A DNA stretch of 64,000 nucleotides, taken from NCBI RefSeq assembly GCF_028693505.1, contig NZ_JAQUVF010000010.1:1-64000 (forward strand), read 5' to 3'. Positions 37,348 through 47,337 of the stretch are shown piece after piece (positions within the stretch are counted from its first letter, which is position 1; each line of letters begins with the position of its first letter). A program made the translations under genes and the position numbers. The notes beneath the pieces are model-generated. The model was not told the origin of the DNA, searched no databases, and saw only the letters and a list, made by a program, of their open reading frames with translations. This stretch comes from Oscillibacter sp. (GTDB lineage: Bacteria > Bacillota > Clostridia > Oscillospirales > Oscillospiraceae).

Positions 37348-38619
37348 ATGAAGAAGTTTCTTGCAACACTTCTTGCGCTCACCATGGTGCTGGGTCTTGC
37401 CGCCTGCGGCGGCAAAAAGACCGAGGCGCCCGCCGAGACGCCGGAAAAAACAGAGGAGCCCTCTGCCGCTTCCGACGTGAAGATCGGCCTCATCTGCGTC
37501 CACGACGTCAACTCCGGTTACGACGCCGCGCACATCGAGGGTCTCACCGCCGCCTGCGAGGAGCTGGGCATCGATGTAAACTCTCAGGTCGTATTCAAGT
37601 ACAACATTCCCGAAGATGAAACCTGCTACGACACCGCCGTGGATCTGGCGGAAGAGGGCTGCACCATCATCTTCTCCGATTCTTACGGCCATCAAAGCCA
37701 CATGCAGCAGGCTGCCAGCGATTATGCCGATGTCACCTTCGTCTCCTGCACCGGTGATACCGCCGCTCCCTCCGGCCTTGCCAACTTCAAGAACATCTTC
37801 CCGTATACATATGAGTCCCGTTACGTCTCCGGCGTTGTCGCCGGCATGAAGCTCAAGGAGCTTATGGACGCCGGTACCGTCACCGATCCCTATGTGGGCT
37901 ATGTGGGCGCGTTCCCCTATGCCGAGGTGGTCTGCGGCTACACCGCGTTCCTGCTGGGCATCCAGTCCGTGGTGGCTGACGCCCACATGGACGTGACCTA
38001 TACCAACTCCTGGTACGATCCCGTGGCTGAGGGTGAAGCCGCCAACGCTCTGATGAGCAAGGGCTGCGTCATCATCGGCCAGCATGCCGACTCCACCGGC
38101 GCTCCCTCCGCCGTGCAGGCCGCGCAGGATGCCGGCACCGTGGCTTACTCCGTGGGCTACAACATCGACATGCTGTCTGTGGCTCCCAAGGCCGCTCTGA
38201 CCTCCGCCCAGAACAACTGGTCCGTGCTCTACAAGGCAACGCTGGAGAAGTTCATGGCCGGCGAAGAGATCCCCACCGACTACGCCGCCGGCTATGCCGA
38301 CAGCGCCGTGATGATCTCCGCCCTGGGTGAGAGCTGTGCCGCCGGTACGAAGGAAGCAGTGGACGCCGCATGGAGCGGCATCAAGGACGGCAGCCTGAAG
38401 GTATTCGATACCTCCAAGTTCACCTGCCAGAGCGCAGAGAACGGTTCCTATCAGGTGGATGCCGACGGTCACGTCACCTCCGCTTTCGGTCTGGACACCA
38501 ACGGCGACTTCGTTGCCGATTCCGGTGAGGCCATCGTGGATGGCGCCTTCCAGGAGTCCGTACTGCGCAGCGCCCCCTACTTTGGTCTGCACATCAATGG
38601 AATCACCGAGCTGAACTAA
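37348..38619 (+). CDS. BMP-family ABC transporter substrate-binding lipoprotein
   Basis: Lipobox LGLAACGGK; BMP/PnrA-like fold (GYDAAHIEGL...FSDSYGHQ). Confidence 0.9.
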   Translation: MKKFLATLLALTMVLGLAACGGKKTEAPAETPEKTEEPSAASDVKIGLICVHDVNSGYDAAHIEGLTAACEELGIDVNSQVVFKYNIPEDETCYDTAVDLAEEGCTIIFSDSYGHQSHMQQAASDYADVTFVSCTGDTAAPSGLANFKNIFPYTYESRYVSGVVAGMKLKELMDAGTVTDPYVGYVGAFPYAEVVCGYTAFLLGIQSVVADAHMDVTYTNSWYDPVAEGEAANALMSKGCVIIGQHADSTGAPSAVQAAQDAGTVAYSVGYNIDMLSVAPKAALTSAQNNWSVLYKATLEKFMAGEEIPTDYAAGYADSAVMISALGESCAAGTKEAVDAAWSGIKDGSLKVFDTSKFTCQSAENGSYQVDADGHVTSAFGLDTNGDFVADSGEAIVDGAFQESVLRSAPYFGLHINGITELN

Positions 38620-38630
38620 ATTTCAGAGCG

Positions 38631-38665
38631 AAGGGGCTGCCATTTGGCAGCCCCTTTTCTTTTTT
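38631..38665 (+). terminator. intrinsic terminator
   Basis: AAGGGGCTGCCATTTGGCAGCCCCTTTTCTTTTTT. Confidence 0.85.
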
Positions 38666-38742
38666 GGAGAAGGTTTTTCCTGCAATTGACAGCCCTTTTA
38701 AAAAAAGCATGGAATTTGACGGTCCGTATGAACGGATTCTCT

Positions 38743-38771
38743 TGAAAAACGGCCGACTTTTTCTTATAATA
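38743..38771 (+). promoter_or_regulatory. promoter upstream of ABC ATPase gene
   Basis: TTGAAA - 17 nt - TATAAT. Confidence 0.6.
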
Positions 38772-38941
38772 GAATTGTTAGTTCTGTTTCTTTGGGGCAC
38801 GGTTTGCTCCACGTTGTACCGGCCCTTTGCGGAATCCATTTCGATTTGACGACGATCTGTGCGCAAATCTGGGTTTCAAATGCCATTTCGGTTTCCAATA
38901 CGTCTCATTTTAAACATGAGAAACAAGAAAGGAAGATTGGT

Positions 38942-40492
38942 TTGGAACATACCAGTGCCATCCAGCTGAAAAATATCACCAAGCGCTTCGGCAAGGTCGT
39001 CGCAAACGACAGCGTCAGTTTGGATATCCGGCGGGGTGAAATTTTATCCCTGCTGGGAGAAAACGGCAGCGGCAAGACCACGCTGATGAACATGCTGGCC
39101 GGGATCTACTTCCCCGACGAGGGGGAGATCCTTGTGAACGGACAGAGCGTCACCATCGCCTCCCCCAAGGACGCCTTCCTCTGCGGCATCGGCATGATCC
39201 ACCAGCATTTCAAGCTGGTGGATGTATTTACCGCCGCGGAAAACATTGTGCTGGGTCTGGAGGATGAAGGAAAGCTGGACCTGAAGGCCGCCGCCGGCAA
39301 AATCACGGATATCTGCCAAAAATACGGATTTTCCATTGATCCCGCCAAAAAGGTCTACGACATGTCGGTGTCTGAAAAGCAGACGGTGGAGATCGTCAAG
39401 GTCCTCTATCGCGGCGCGGACATCCTGATTCTGGACGAACCCACCGCCGTCCTCACCCCCCAGGAGACGAACCAGCTCTTCACCGTCATGCGCAACATGA
39501 AGGCGGACGGAAAGGCCATGGTCATCATCACCCACAAGCTCCATGAGGTCATGGACGTGTCGGACCGGGTGGCTGTGCTCCGAAAGGGGCGCTACATCGG
39601 CGATGTGGCTACCGCCGAGACCTCCCCGCAAAAGCTGACGGACATGATGGTGGGCCACGCCGTCTCTTTAAACATTGAACGCCCCGCACCCGAAAATCCG
39701 ACCCCCCGGCTGGACGCCAAGGGGCTGACCGTCTATGACGCCATGGGCGTGAAGCGGCTGGATAACGTCTCCTTCACTGCCATGGGCGGAGAGATTCTGG
39801 GCATCGCCGGCATTGCCGGGTCCGGTCAAAAGGAGCTGCTGGAAGCCATCGCCGGATTGCAGGGCCTCTCCGCAGGCGCCTCCATCCTCTACCGCCCCAT
39901 CGGTACCGCCGAGGGGGATCAGGGCGTGGAGCTGGTGGGCAAGACCCCCCTTCAGATTAAAAAGTCCGGCGTGTCTCTTGCCTTCGTGCCCGAGGACCGT
40001 CTGGGCATGGGCCTTGTGGGTTCCCTTGGCATGACGGGCAATATGCTTTTGCGCAGCTATCGCAAGGGCGTTGGCTTCTTCACGGACCGAAAGGCGCCCC
40101 GGAAGCTGGCGGAGGATGTGATGGAGCAGCTGGAGGTCGTCACGCCCGGGGTCAATTTCCCGGTGCGCCGTCTTTCCGGCGGCAACGTGCAAAAAGTGCT
40201 GGTGGGCCGCGAAATCGCGCAGGAGCCTTCCGTTTTGATGACCGCTTACGCCGTCCGGGGGTTGGATATCAACACCTCCTACACCATTTATAACCTGCTG
40301 ACGGAGCAGAAGATGAAGGGCGTCGCCGTGATCTACGTCGGCGAGGATCTGGACGTTTTGCTGGAGCTTTGCGACCGGATTATGGTCCTGTGCGGCGGTC
40401 AGGTCAGCGGCATTGTGGACGCCCGCTCCACCACCAAGGAGGAAGTGGGCCTCCTGATGACTCGTTTTGAAAAGGAGGCGGCGCAATCATGA
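38942..40492 (+). CDS. ABC transporter ATP-binding protein (nucleoside/BMP type, two ABC halves)
   Basis: Walker A GENGSGKTT and GIAGSGQKELLEA; Walker B ILILDEPTAVLTP; TTG start likely, ORF track start 38792 too far upstream. Confidence 0.88.
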   Translation: MEHTSAIQLKNITKRFGKVVANDSVSLDIRRGEILSLLGENGSGKTTLMNMLAGIYFPDEGEILVNGQSVTIASPKDAFLCGIGMIHQHFKLVDVFTAAENIVLGLEDEGKLDLKAAAGKITDICQKYGFSIDPAKKVYDMSVSEKQTVEIVKVLYRGADILILDEPTAVLTPQETNQLFTVMRNMKADGKAMVIITHKLHEVMDVSDRVAVLRKGRYIGDVATAETSPQKLTDMMVGHAVSLNIERPAPENPTPRLDAKGLTVYDAMGVKRLDNVSFTAMGGEILGIAGIAGSGQKELLEAIAGLQGLSAGASILYRPIGTAEGDQGVELVGKTPLQIKKSGVSLAFVPEDRLGMGLVGSLGMTGNMLLRSYRKGVGFFTDRKAPRKLAEDVMEQLEVVTPGVNFPVRRLSGGNVQKVLVGREIAQEPSVLMTAYAVRGLDINTSYTIYNLLTEQKMKGVAVIYVGEDLDVLLELCDRIMVLCGGQVSGIVDARSTTKEEVGLLMTRFEKEAAQS

Positions 40493-41595
40493 GTGCGGTC
40501 AAACAGCATAAAGAGCCCCTGCTGCGCATCGCCAAGCGGGACGGCATTGCCCGTTCCAAGGCTTACGCCATTCGTATCGTTGCCGTGCTGCTCTCTTTGG
40601 TGGTCAGCGGCATCTTCATCTTCACCGTGACGAAGCTGAATCCCCTTCAGGTCTACGAGGCCATGTTTGACGGAGCCTTCGGCTCCAACCGGCGCAGCTG
40701 GGTCACGATCCGCGACGCCATGATGCTGCTGTGCATCGGCGTGGGCCTTGCTCCCGCTTTCAAAATGAGATTTTGGAACGTGGGCGCCGAGGGACAGGTC
40801 CTGCTGGGCGGCATCGTCACCGCAGGGATCATGCTGACCTTCGGGAGTGCGCTTCCCACCCCCGCCCTTCTTGTCGTCATGGCGGCGGCCAGCCTGCTGG
40901 CGGGCTGCGTGTGGGGCGTGATCCCCGCCATTTTCAAGGCTGTCTGGAACACCAACGAGACCCTCTTTACCCTGATGATGAACTACGTGGCCATCCAGTT
41001 GACCAGCTACTGCGTGGCGCTGTGGGAAAACCCCTTCGGCTCCAACACGGTGGGCGTGATCAACCAGCAGACGAAGGCCGGCTGGTTCCCGGCTGTATTT
41101 GCTCAGGCCTACGGTTTGAATGTGATTTTGGTGCTGGCGCTGACGGTTGGAATGTTCCTCTACTTAAAATACTCCAAGCAGGGGTATGAGATCACCGTGG
41201 TGGGGGACAGCGTCAACACCGCCCGGTATGCCGGAATCAACGTCAAGAAGGTCACCATCCGCACCATGGCCATTTCCGGCGCCATCTGCGGTCTGGCCGG
41301 ATTCATCGCCGTTGCCGGCGCAAGCCGCACCATTTCCACCTCCACCGCCGGCGGACGTGGCTTTACCGCCATCATCGTGGCGTGGCTTGCCCAGTTCAAC
41401 ACCTTCGTCATGATTTTGATTTCTTTGCTGCTGGTGTTTTTACAAAAAGGCTCCATTCAGATCGCCTCCCAGTTCAATCTGAACGACTACGCCTCCAGCG
41501 TCATCACCGGCATCATCCTCTTCTTTATTCTTGGCAGTGAATTCTTTATCAATTACCGCGTCATCATGCGATCCGGAAAGGAGGCGTCGAAATGA
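40489..41595 (+). CDS. ABC transporter permease (BMP/nucleoside type)
   Basis: Polytopic, FKMRFWNVGAEGQVLLGGI; overlaps ATPase stop by ATGA. Confidence 0.88.
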   Translation: MSAVKQHKEPLLRIAKRDGIARSKAYAIRIVAVLLSLVVSGIFIFTVTKLNPLQVYEAMFDGAFGSNRRSWVTIRDAMMLLCIGVGLAPAFKMRFWNVGAEGQVLLGGIVTAGIMLTFGSALPTPALLVVMAAASLLAGCVWGVIPAIFKAVWNTNETLFTLMMNYVAIQLTSYCVALWENPFGSNTVGVINQQTKAGWFPAVFAQAYGLNVILVLALTVGMFLYLKYSKQGYEITVVGDSVNTARYAGINVKKVTIRTMAISGAICGLAGFIAVAGASRTISTSTAGGRGFTAIIVAWLAQFNTFVMILISLLLVFLQKGSIQIASQFNLNDYASSVITGIILFFILGSEFFINYRVIMRSGKEASK

Positions 41596-42581
41596 CCAGC
41601 ACACAGCTCATCCAGCTGATTCAATCCGCCATCGTTTTTGGCACCGTGATCCTATACGGCGCCTTGGGCGAAATCCTGACGGAGAAATCCGGGAACCTGA
41701 ATCTGGGCGTTCCGGGCATCATGTATCTGGGCGGCATCGCGGGGCTCGCGGCCTCCTTCTTCTATGAATTCAACAACCCCGCCCCTTCCCCCGTGGTGTG
41801 CCTGGTGCTGAGTTTCGTCGCCGCGTTTTTGGCTGCGGCTCTTGGCGGTCTGCTGTACAGCTTCCTGACCATCACGCTGCGCGCCAACCAGAATGTCACC
41901 GGCTTGACCCTCACCATTTTCGGCAGCGGCGTGGCAAACTTTTTCGGCGGCAGTCTCAACACCATGGCCGGCGGCGTGGGGCAGATCTCCGTGGCCACCA
42001 GCAGCGCCATCTACCGGGCAAACATCGCAAACGTCTCCCACCTCGGCGTGTTCGGCTCCCTGTTTCTCAGCTATGGCTTCATGGTCTATCTGGCCATTGC
42101 TCTGGCCATTGCCATGCGTTGGTTTCTGGGCCGCACCCGGAAGGGGCTGAACCTGCGGGCGGTTGGTGAAAATCCCGCCACGGCGGACGCGGCGGGCATC
42201 AATGTCACCCGCAACAAGTACCTCGCCACCTGCATCGGCGCCGGAATCTCCGGCCTCGGCGGTCTTTATTACACCATGGATTACATCAAGGGCACCTGGG
42301 CCAACGACGGCACCATCGAGGCGCTGGGCTGGCTGGCGGTGGCGCTGGTCATCTTCGCCGTGTGGCGCTCCGTCAACGCCATCTGGGGTTCTTACCTCTT
42401 CGGTTTGCTATTTTGGATGTATCTTTACATTCCGGGTCTTACCCGCAGCTCGCAGGAGCTTTTCAAGATGCTTCCGTATCTTGTCACCATCGCGGTGCTG
42501 ATTTTCATTTCCCTGCGGAAAAAGCAGGAGAATCAGCCGCCCGCCAGTCTGGGGCTTGCCTATTTCCGGGAAGAGCGCTGA
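41592..42581 (+). CDS. ABC transporter permease (BMP/nucleoside type)
   Basis: LGEILTEKSGNLNLGVPGIMYLGG; overlaps previous CDS. Confidence 0.88.
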   Translation: MTSTQLIQLIQSAIVFGTVILYGALGEILTEKSGNLNLGVPGIMYLGGIAGLAASFFYEFNNPAPSPVVCLVLSFVAAFLAAALGGLLYSFLTITLRANQNVTGLTLTIFGSGVANFFGGSLNTMAGGVGQISVATSSAIYRANIANVSHLGVFGSLFLSYGFMVYLAIALAIAMRWFLGRTRKGLNLRAVGENPATADAAGINVTRNKYLATCIGAGISGLGGLYYTMDYIKGTWANDGTIEALGWLAVALVIFAVWRSVNAIWGSYLFGLLFWMYLYIPGLTRSSQELFKMLPYLVTIAVLIFISLRKKQENQPPASLGLAYFREER

Positions 42582-42588
42582 TAGAGAC

Positions 42589-42630
42589 AAAGCCGCCGCT
42601 GCATTTGCAGCGGCGGCTTTCTTCTCTTTT
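42589..42630 (+). terminator. intrinsic terminator
   Basis: AAAGCCGCCGCTGCATTTGCAGCGGCGGCTTTCTTCTCTTTT. Confidence 0.85.
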
Positions 42631-42657
42631 CCGAGCTTCCGGGCCGATCCTCCCCGC

Positions 42658-43242
42658 TCACAGCGGGTCCTCCGGCCGTTGGTTTTGAATGATCTTGATG
42701 GTGCAAAGCGCCACGCTCAGGTTGAGCGCGCCCTCCAAAAGCAGGGAAATTCCCATAAAGACGATCACCGTCCCCACGCTTCCCTCCGGCCAGACGATCA
42801 ACACCACCCCGGAAATCCCCGTGGCCAATGCCATGACCAGAATCAGCTGCCACCGGAGCAGGCCGAAGCGTCTGGCGTCCAAGGCCATCTGCACCTTGAA
42901 AAGTCCCTCCGCCAAAACGATGACCCCCAGCACCACACACAAAAGGCGCATGGTGCCCTCGATATGGAAAAGCAGCAAAATCCCAAGCACCGAAAGCAAA
43001 ATTCCAAAGGCCAGGTCATATTGAAACGCCAGCCGGTAAAGGTCTTTTGAAAAGTACCCCAGCAGCTTCACCCCTCCAAAGAGCAGCAGCGCCGCCCCCA
43101 CCGCGCCGCCGATGACGGCGGCTGCTGCGTCCGGTGCGCAGATCAAAAGCAGTCCCAAAGCGCAAAATGCCGCGGATGCCGCGATATACACGCCCTTTGC
43201 AATTTTCATCAATTTTACAGACGGCATAGAAAAACACCTCAT
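42658..43242 (-). CDS. DUF308/HdeD-like membrane protein
   Basis: Six hydrophobic helices with repeated short-TM pattern. Confidence 0.7.
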   Translation of the reverse strand: MRCFSMPSVKLMKIAKGVYIAASAAFCALGLLLICAPDAAAAVIGGAVGAALLLFGGVKLLGYFSKDLYRLAFQYDLAFGILLSVLGILLLFHIEGTMRLLCVVLGVIVLAEGLFKVQMALDARRFGLLRWQLILVMALATGISGVVLIVWPEGSVGTVIVFMGISLLLEGALNLSVALCTIKIIQNQRPEDPL

Positions 43243-43485
43243 CCGGCGGTTGATTCACCAGACAGTAGCATAGCAGCAGCGCCCCGGTTTGGACATGGGC
43301 AAAGTATCGCGGCTGTATCAAAAGCAGACACTCCGGGCCTGTTTGTCCGGATTTTGGGCATACGGCAGCTTTTGTCCAAAAAAGCGGCGAGCTTTTCTCC
43401 CGGCGAGCTTTTTTTCGTTCTCGAAATGCTTCGGGACTTATCTACAAACCAAGACGGCGGGTTCCCCCGCCGTCTTTTCTCTTTG

Positions 43486-44061
43486 TCACTGGGCAGCCGC
43501 GCCGTTTTCCAATGTGCAGCGGCGGACCATCTCCTCCAGCATTCCCTCCCGCAGCTGGCAGAGGCGGTGAAACTGCCCCTGGATATCATAGCTCATGGCA
43601 CTGTTGAGCCACTCAATGATCTGCCCGAAGCACTCGCACTGGTAAAAGCGAATCAGCGTCTCCCGATCCTCCTCGCTGATGGGCGCCGCGCCAAAGACGG
43701 CATCGGCGTAGGCCACCACCACATGGCGGCAGATTTTCATCAGGTGCTGTTCGTAGACGCCCCGTTCAACAGAGCGGTAGATATGCAAAATGGCCCGCTT
43801 GTTCTTCAGCGCAAACGCCACGCCCGCGTCCACGCAGTCCATCAGCGAATCCCCGGAGGCGTGCTCCCGGAGAATGCGGTCTACGTCCTCCGTCACAATC
43901 TCCATCAAAAGCGCCGGAATATCTTCATAGTGGTAATAAAAGGAGTTGCGGTTGATCCCGCAGTCCTCCACAATATCTTTTACCTTGATCTGCATGAGCG
44001 GCCGCTCATCAAGCAGCTTCAAAAAGGACTTTTTAATTGCCTCCCGTGTGAATGACGCCAT
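43486..44061 (-). CDS. TetR/AcrR-family transcriptional regulator
   Basis: TREAIKKSFLKLLDERPLMQIKVKDIVEDCGINRNSFYYHYEDI HTH. Confidence 0.88.
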   Translation of the reverse strand: MASFTREAIKKSFLKLLDERPLMQIKVKDIVEDCGINRNSFYYHYEDIPALLMEIVTEDVDRILREHASGDSLMDCVDAGVAFALKNKRAILHIYRSVERGVYEQHLMKICRHVVVAYADAVFGAAPISEEDRETLIRFYQCECFGQIIEWLNSAMSYDIQGQFHRLCQLREGMLEEMVRRCTLENGAAAQ

Positions 44062-44111
44062 CCCAAGGTCTCCCTTCCCATAATCCGGGGCCGGTCCCAG
44101 CCGTTTTGCGC

Positions 44112-44699
44112 TCAGCCCTGCGCGAACAATCGGGCGGTGGCCCCGCTGACCAGATACTCCGCCGTGGAGATGAGGTCCTCCCGGGGAAGGGCCATGTTCT
44201 CGTCGAACCACTCCTTAATCAGGCCCAGAAGGCCCCACGTGACAAAGCTCAGCAAATACGGCACCTGCGCCTCATTTGCCGGGTGAAACCACGCCCGGAC
44301 CAGGTCCTCCCCGTTGCGCTCTATCACCTGCTGCAGCCGCTGTGTGAAATTGCTGACTTCGTTATTTTTAAATAGAATCGTACAGGTTTCCTTATGTTCA
44401 ATTACAAAATCCAGAATTGGCTCAAACACGGGCCGCATGGTTCCGTCCGCCACAGTCTCCTGAATATGCGCGTCGATCAGCGTCTGCGCCTCCTGCAAAA
44501 GATCGTCCTCCAGGCTTTGCAGCAGCTCCGCCGTTCCGGAATAGTGCAGGTAGAATGTTCCCCGGTTCACATCGGCGTGCTCTGTGATGTCACGAACGGA
44601 GATGTGGGAAAAGTCCTTCCCCTTCATCAGCTCCAGCAGTCCGTCCTTGAGCAGTTTGCGGGACCGTCTGGCGCGGCGGTCCTCTGGATTTTTCAGCAT
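44112..44699 (-). CDS. TetR/AcrR-family transcriptional regulator
   Basis: RRSRKLLKDGLLELMKGKDFSHISVRDITEHADVNRGTFYLHYSG HTH. Confidence 0.9.
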   Translation of the reverse strand: MLKNPEDRRARRSRKLLKDGLLELMKGKDFSHISVRDITEHADVNRGTFYLHYSGTAELLQSLEDDLLQEAQTLIDAHIQETVADGTMRPVFEPILDFVIEHKETCTILFKNNEVSNFTQRLQQVIERNGEDLVRAWFHPANEAQVPYLLSFVTWGLLGLIKEWFDENMALPREDLISTAEYLVSGATARLFAQG

Positions 44700-44796
44700 G
44701 GTTTTCTTCTCCTTATCAGCAGCCCCGTGATGAATTAGACATCCTTGCGGATTTGTCTATTGACCTTCGTGTCTATTCTCACTATAATCAACCCAG

Positions 44797-44840
44797 TTTG
44801 ATAAGTCAACACTTTTTTGATAATCAACACTTATTGATTA
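44797..44840. promoter_or_regulatory. candidate TetR operator region
   Basis: TAATCAA-cactta-TTGATTA perfect 7-bp half-sites at 44821-44840 and an adjacent TTGATAAGTCAA imperfect repeat. Confidence 0.55.
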
Positions 44841-44857
44841 TATGTGGGGGAATCTGT

Positions 44858-47299
44858 ATGAAACAGCATGTGCATCTTTTCGGAAAACGCCTCTTGGCAG
44901 CCGCCATGGCCCTAACTACCGCAACGGCTTTCACCTTGCCGGCGGCGGCCGGCGCTATTGGGGACGGCATAACGCCGTCTTATGACGAGGCGTATTACGC
45001 CACGCTGGATTACTATGGAAACCTGACGGAAGGCAGCGTTGTGAAAAGCTACATCCTCAACGGGGCCACTTCCCTGACCGACTACGGACCTTATGACGAG
45101 GTGGTGAACCTGACGGACGGCACCGCGCCCACCAGCAAGGACGGCGCCACGGTCTTTCAGTTTGATGCGTCCTCGGCGCCCTCTCATTTCTATTTTGAGG
45201 GCAAAACCACGCAGCCCTTTGAAACGCTGCCTTGGACCATCTCCATGCACTATACGCTCAACGGCGTTCCCACCAAGGCAGAGGAGCTTGCGGGAAAGAC
45301 CGGCGTCGTGGAAATTCAGCTGGACATTGTTCCCAACGAAGCCGCCAGCGAATACGCGAAGAACAACTACACGCTGGAAGCGATGGCGCTGTTCAATCAG
45401 GACGACATTCTCTCTCTGGAGGCGCCGGGCGCGCAGGTGCAGCTGCTGGGCAACCTGCGGGCGGTGCTGTATTTGGCGCTGCCCGGCGAAGAGCAGCATT
45501 TTACCATTCGCGTGGGCAGCGACAACTTCGCCTTTGACGGCATGACCTTTTTAATGGTCCCCGCCACGCTGAGCCAGCTGGAGGAAATCGCAAAGCTGGG
45601 TGAGCGGAAGGACGATCTGGAGGACAATTACGACAAGCTCTCCGGCAGTCTGGATACCCTTTTGGATTCTCTCAATGGCATGAGCAGCAGCCTGAACGCC
45701 ACAGCCAAGGGTCTCGACAAGTTAAACGAGGCCCGGGGCACCATTTCCAGCGGGAAAGGCGCGATCTACGAGCAGGCGGACAAGGTCTTATCCGATCTCG
45801 ATACGCTCAACCAGTCTCTGGACACTCTGCCGGGCCATCTGGATCACGCAGCTCAGGCGGTAGACGACACGACCACGGCTTTGGACAAAGTGTTCAGCGC
45901 CGCCAGAAAGGTGCAAAGCAGCCTGCAGGATATGCAGGACGATCTGGAGGATCTGCAGGACGATCTGGACCGCATTTCCTCCGCCGGGAATGCCTCCGCC
46001 AAGGATCTGGAGTCTCTGGGCAAGCGGGCCGACGCGCTGGAGGACGACCTTGCGGATCTGCTGCCCCTGCTCGCAGAGCTGAAGCTGGGCGTGGGCAGTG
46101 AAGAGATCACCATGCAGGGCATGACGATGGAGGAGGTTCAGGAAGCGCTGGAGCAGGCTAAGGTCTTGAACCGCATCTATCAGGGCGCCGCTTCCGGCGC
46201 GCTTTCCGAGGAGGATTTCACAGCGGCAATTCTGATGGCAGGCGGCGAGAGCGCCTCCAGCGCAGCTTCCAAGGCCGAAAGTATGCAAACGCTGCTTTCG
46301 ACGGTCAGCGCACAGGTCGCCGCGGCTGTGGAGGCCTCCGGCGGGACGCTCTCCGAAGAGGATGTTTTACCGTCGGTCCTCTCCGGCATCGCCGCCCAGG
46401 TGGGCGACCCAACCATCCCGGAAACCTATCAAAAGGCCATGGAGCTGCAAGGCATGTACCAGCTGCTCCGCAGCGGCGGCATGACGGAGGAGCAGTTTTT
46501 CACCGTCATCCTCAAGCAGAAGATCCCCTCTGACGCGGTCGCGGCTGAAAAGGCCAAGGCCTTGCTGAATCTCTACGGGCAGTCTCAAAACATCACGGAC
46601 AGCGTTGGCGAGCTGTGCGACCTGATCGGCTATGACGACGGTCTCTCCGGCGATCTTGGAAAGCTGCTGAGAAACGTCTCCAGCGCTCTTGATGGGATGG
46701 ATAAACTCTCCGACAGCGCCGACGATGTGTTGGACTCTCTGGACGACGCGCTGGACGCGATGGATGAACTGCACGGGGTAATCAATCAGTACGCCCCCGG
46801 TTTGAAGGACACCCTGACGGAGACCCGGGATATGGTCACCAATCTGACCACGACCTCCACGGACACCCACGCCTTTTTGACTTCCTTTGAAGCCCTGCTC
46901 AAAACCTCCGGCACGCAGCTGGACGACGGCACAAAGCAAACGCTGGAAGGGCTGGCCGCCAGTCTGCGGGCCACGGCGAGCAGTCTCAACAAAACCGGCG
47001 ACGTGAAAACCGCCAAAAACAACATCAGCGACATCATTGAAGATACGTGGAACGAGTATACCGGCGACACGAACAATCTTCTTTTGATGGACGCCACTGC
47101 CGACGCCGTCTCCCTGACGGACACCCGCAACCAGTCTCCTTCCAGCATTCAGGTCCTGCTTCGGACGCAGGAAATCAAGGAGACAGAGCCGGAGGAGACG
47201 GAAGCTGCCGCCAAGACCGCCGAAAAGGGCACCGTCTGGAGCCGCATCGCCCAAATGTTCAAGGACTTCTGGGCCGCCATTACCGGTATCTTCCAGTGA
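44858..47299 (+). CDS. secreted coiled-coil protein, partner of the MMPL exporter
   Basis: Signal peptide MKQHVHLFGKRLLAAAMALTTATAFTLPAAAGA; long coiled coil (DMQDDLEDLQDDLDR). Confidence 0.8.
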   Translation: MKQHVHLFGKRLLAAAMALTTATAFTLPAAAGAIGDGITPSYDEAYYATLDYYGNLTEGSVVKSYILNGATSLTDYGPYDEVVNLTDGTAPTSKDGATVFQFDASSAPSHFYFEGKTTQPFETLPWTISMHYTLNGVPTKAEELAGKTGVVEIQLDIVPNEAASEYAKNNYTLEAMALFNQDDILSLEAPGAQVQLLGNLRAVLYLALPGEEQHFTIRVGSDNFAFDGMTFLMVPATLSQLEEIAKLGERKDDLEDNYDKLSGSLDTLLDSLNGMSSSLNATAKGLDKLNEARGTISSGKGAIYEQADKVLSDLDTLNQSLDTLPGHLDHAAQAVDDTTTALDKVFSAARKVQSSLQDMQDDLEDLQDDLDRISSAGNASAKDLESLGKRADALEDDLADLLPLLAELKLGVGSEEITMQGMTMEEVQEALEQAKVLNRIYQGAASGALSEEDFTAAILMAGGESASSAASKAESMQTLLSTVSAQVAAAVEASGGTLSEEDVLPSVLSGIAAQVGDPTIPETYQKAMELQGMYQLLRSGGMTEEQFFTVILKQKIPSDAVAAEKAKALLNLYGQSQNITDSVGELCDLIGYDDGLSGDLGKLLRNVSSALDGMDKLSDSADDVLDSLDDALDAMDELHGVINQYAPGLKDTLTETRDMVTNLTTTSTDTHAFLTSFEALLKTSGTQLDDGTKQTLEGLAASLRATASSLNKTGDVKTAKNNISDIIEDTWNEYTGDTNNLLLMDATADAVSLTDTRNQSPSSIQVLLRTQEIKETEPEETEAAAKTAEKGTVWSRIAQMFKDFWAAITGIFQ

Positions 47300-47337
47300 G
47301 ACCCGGCCTGAAATTCTGAAACGGAGGGTGTATTTCC

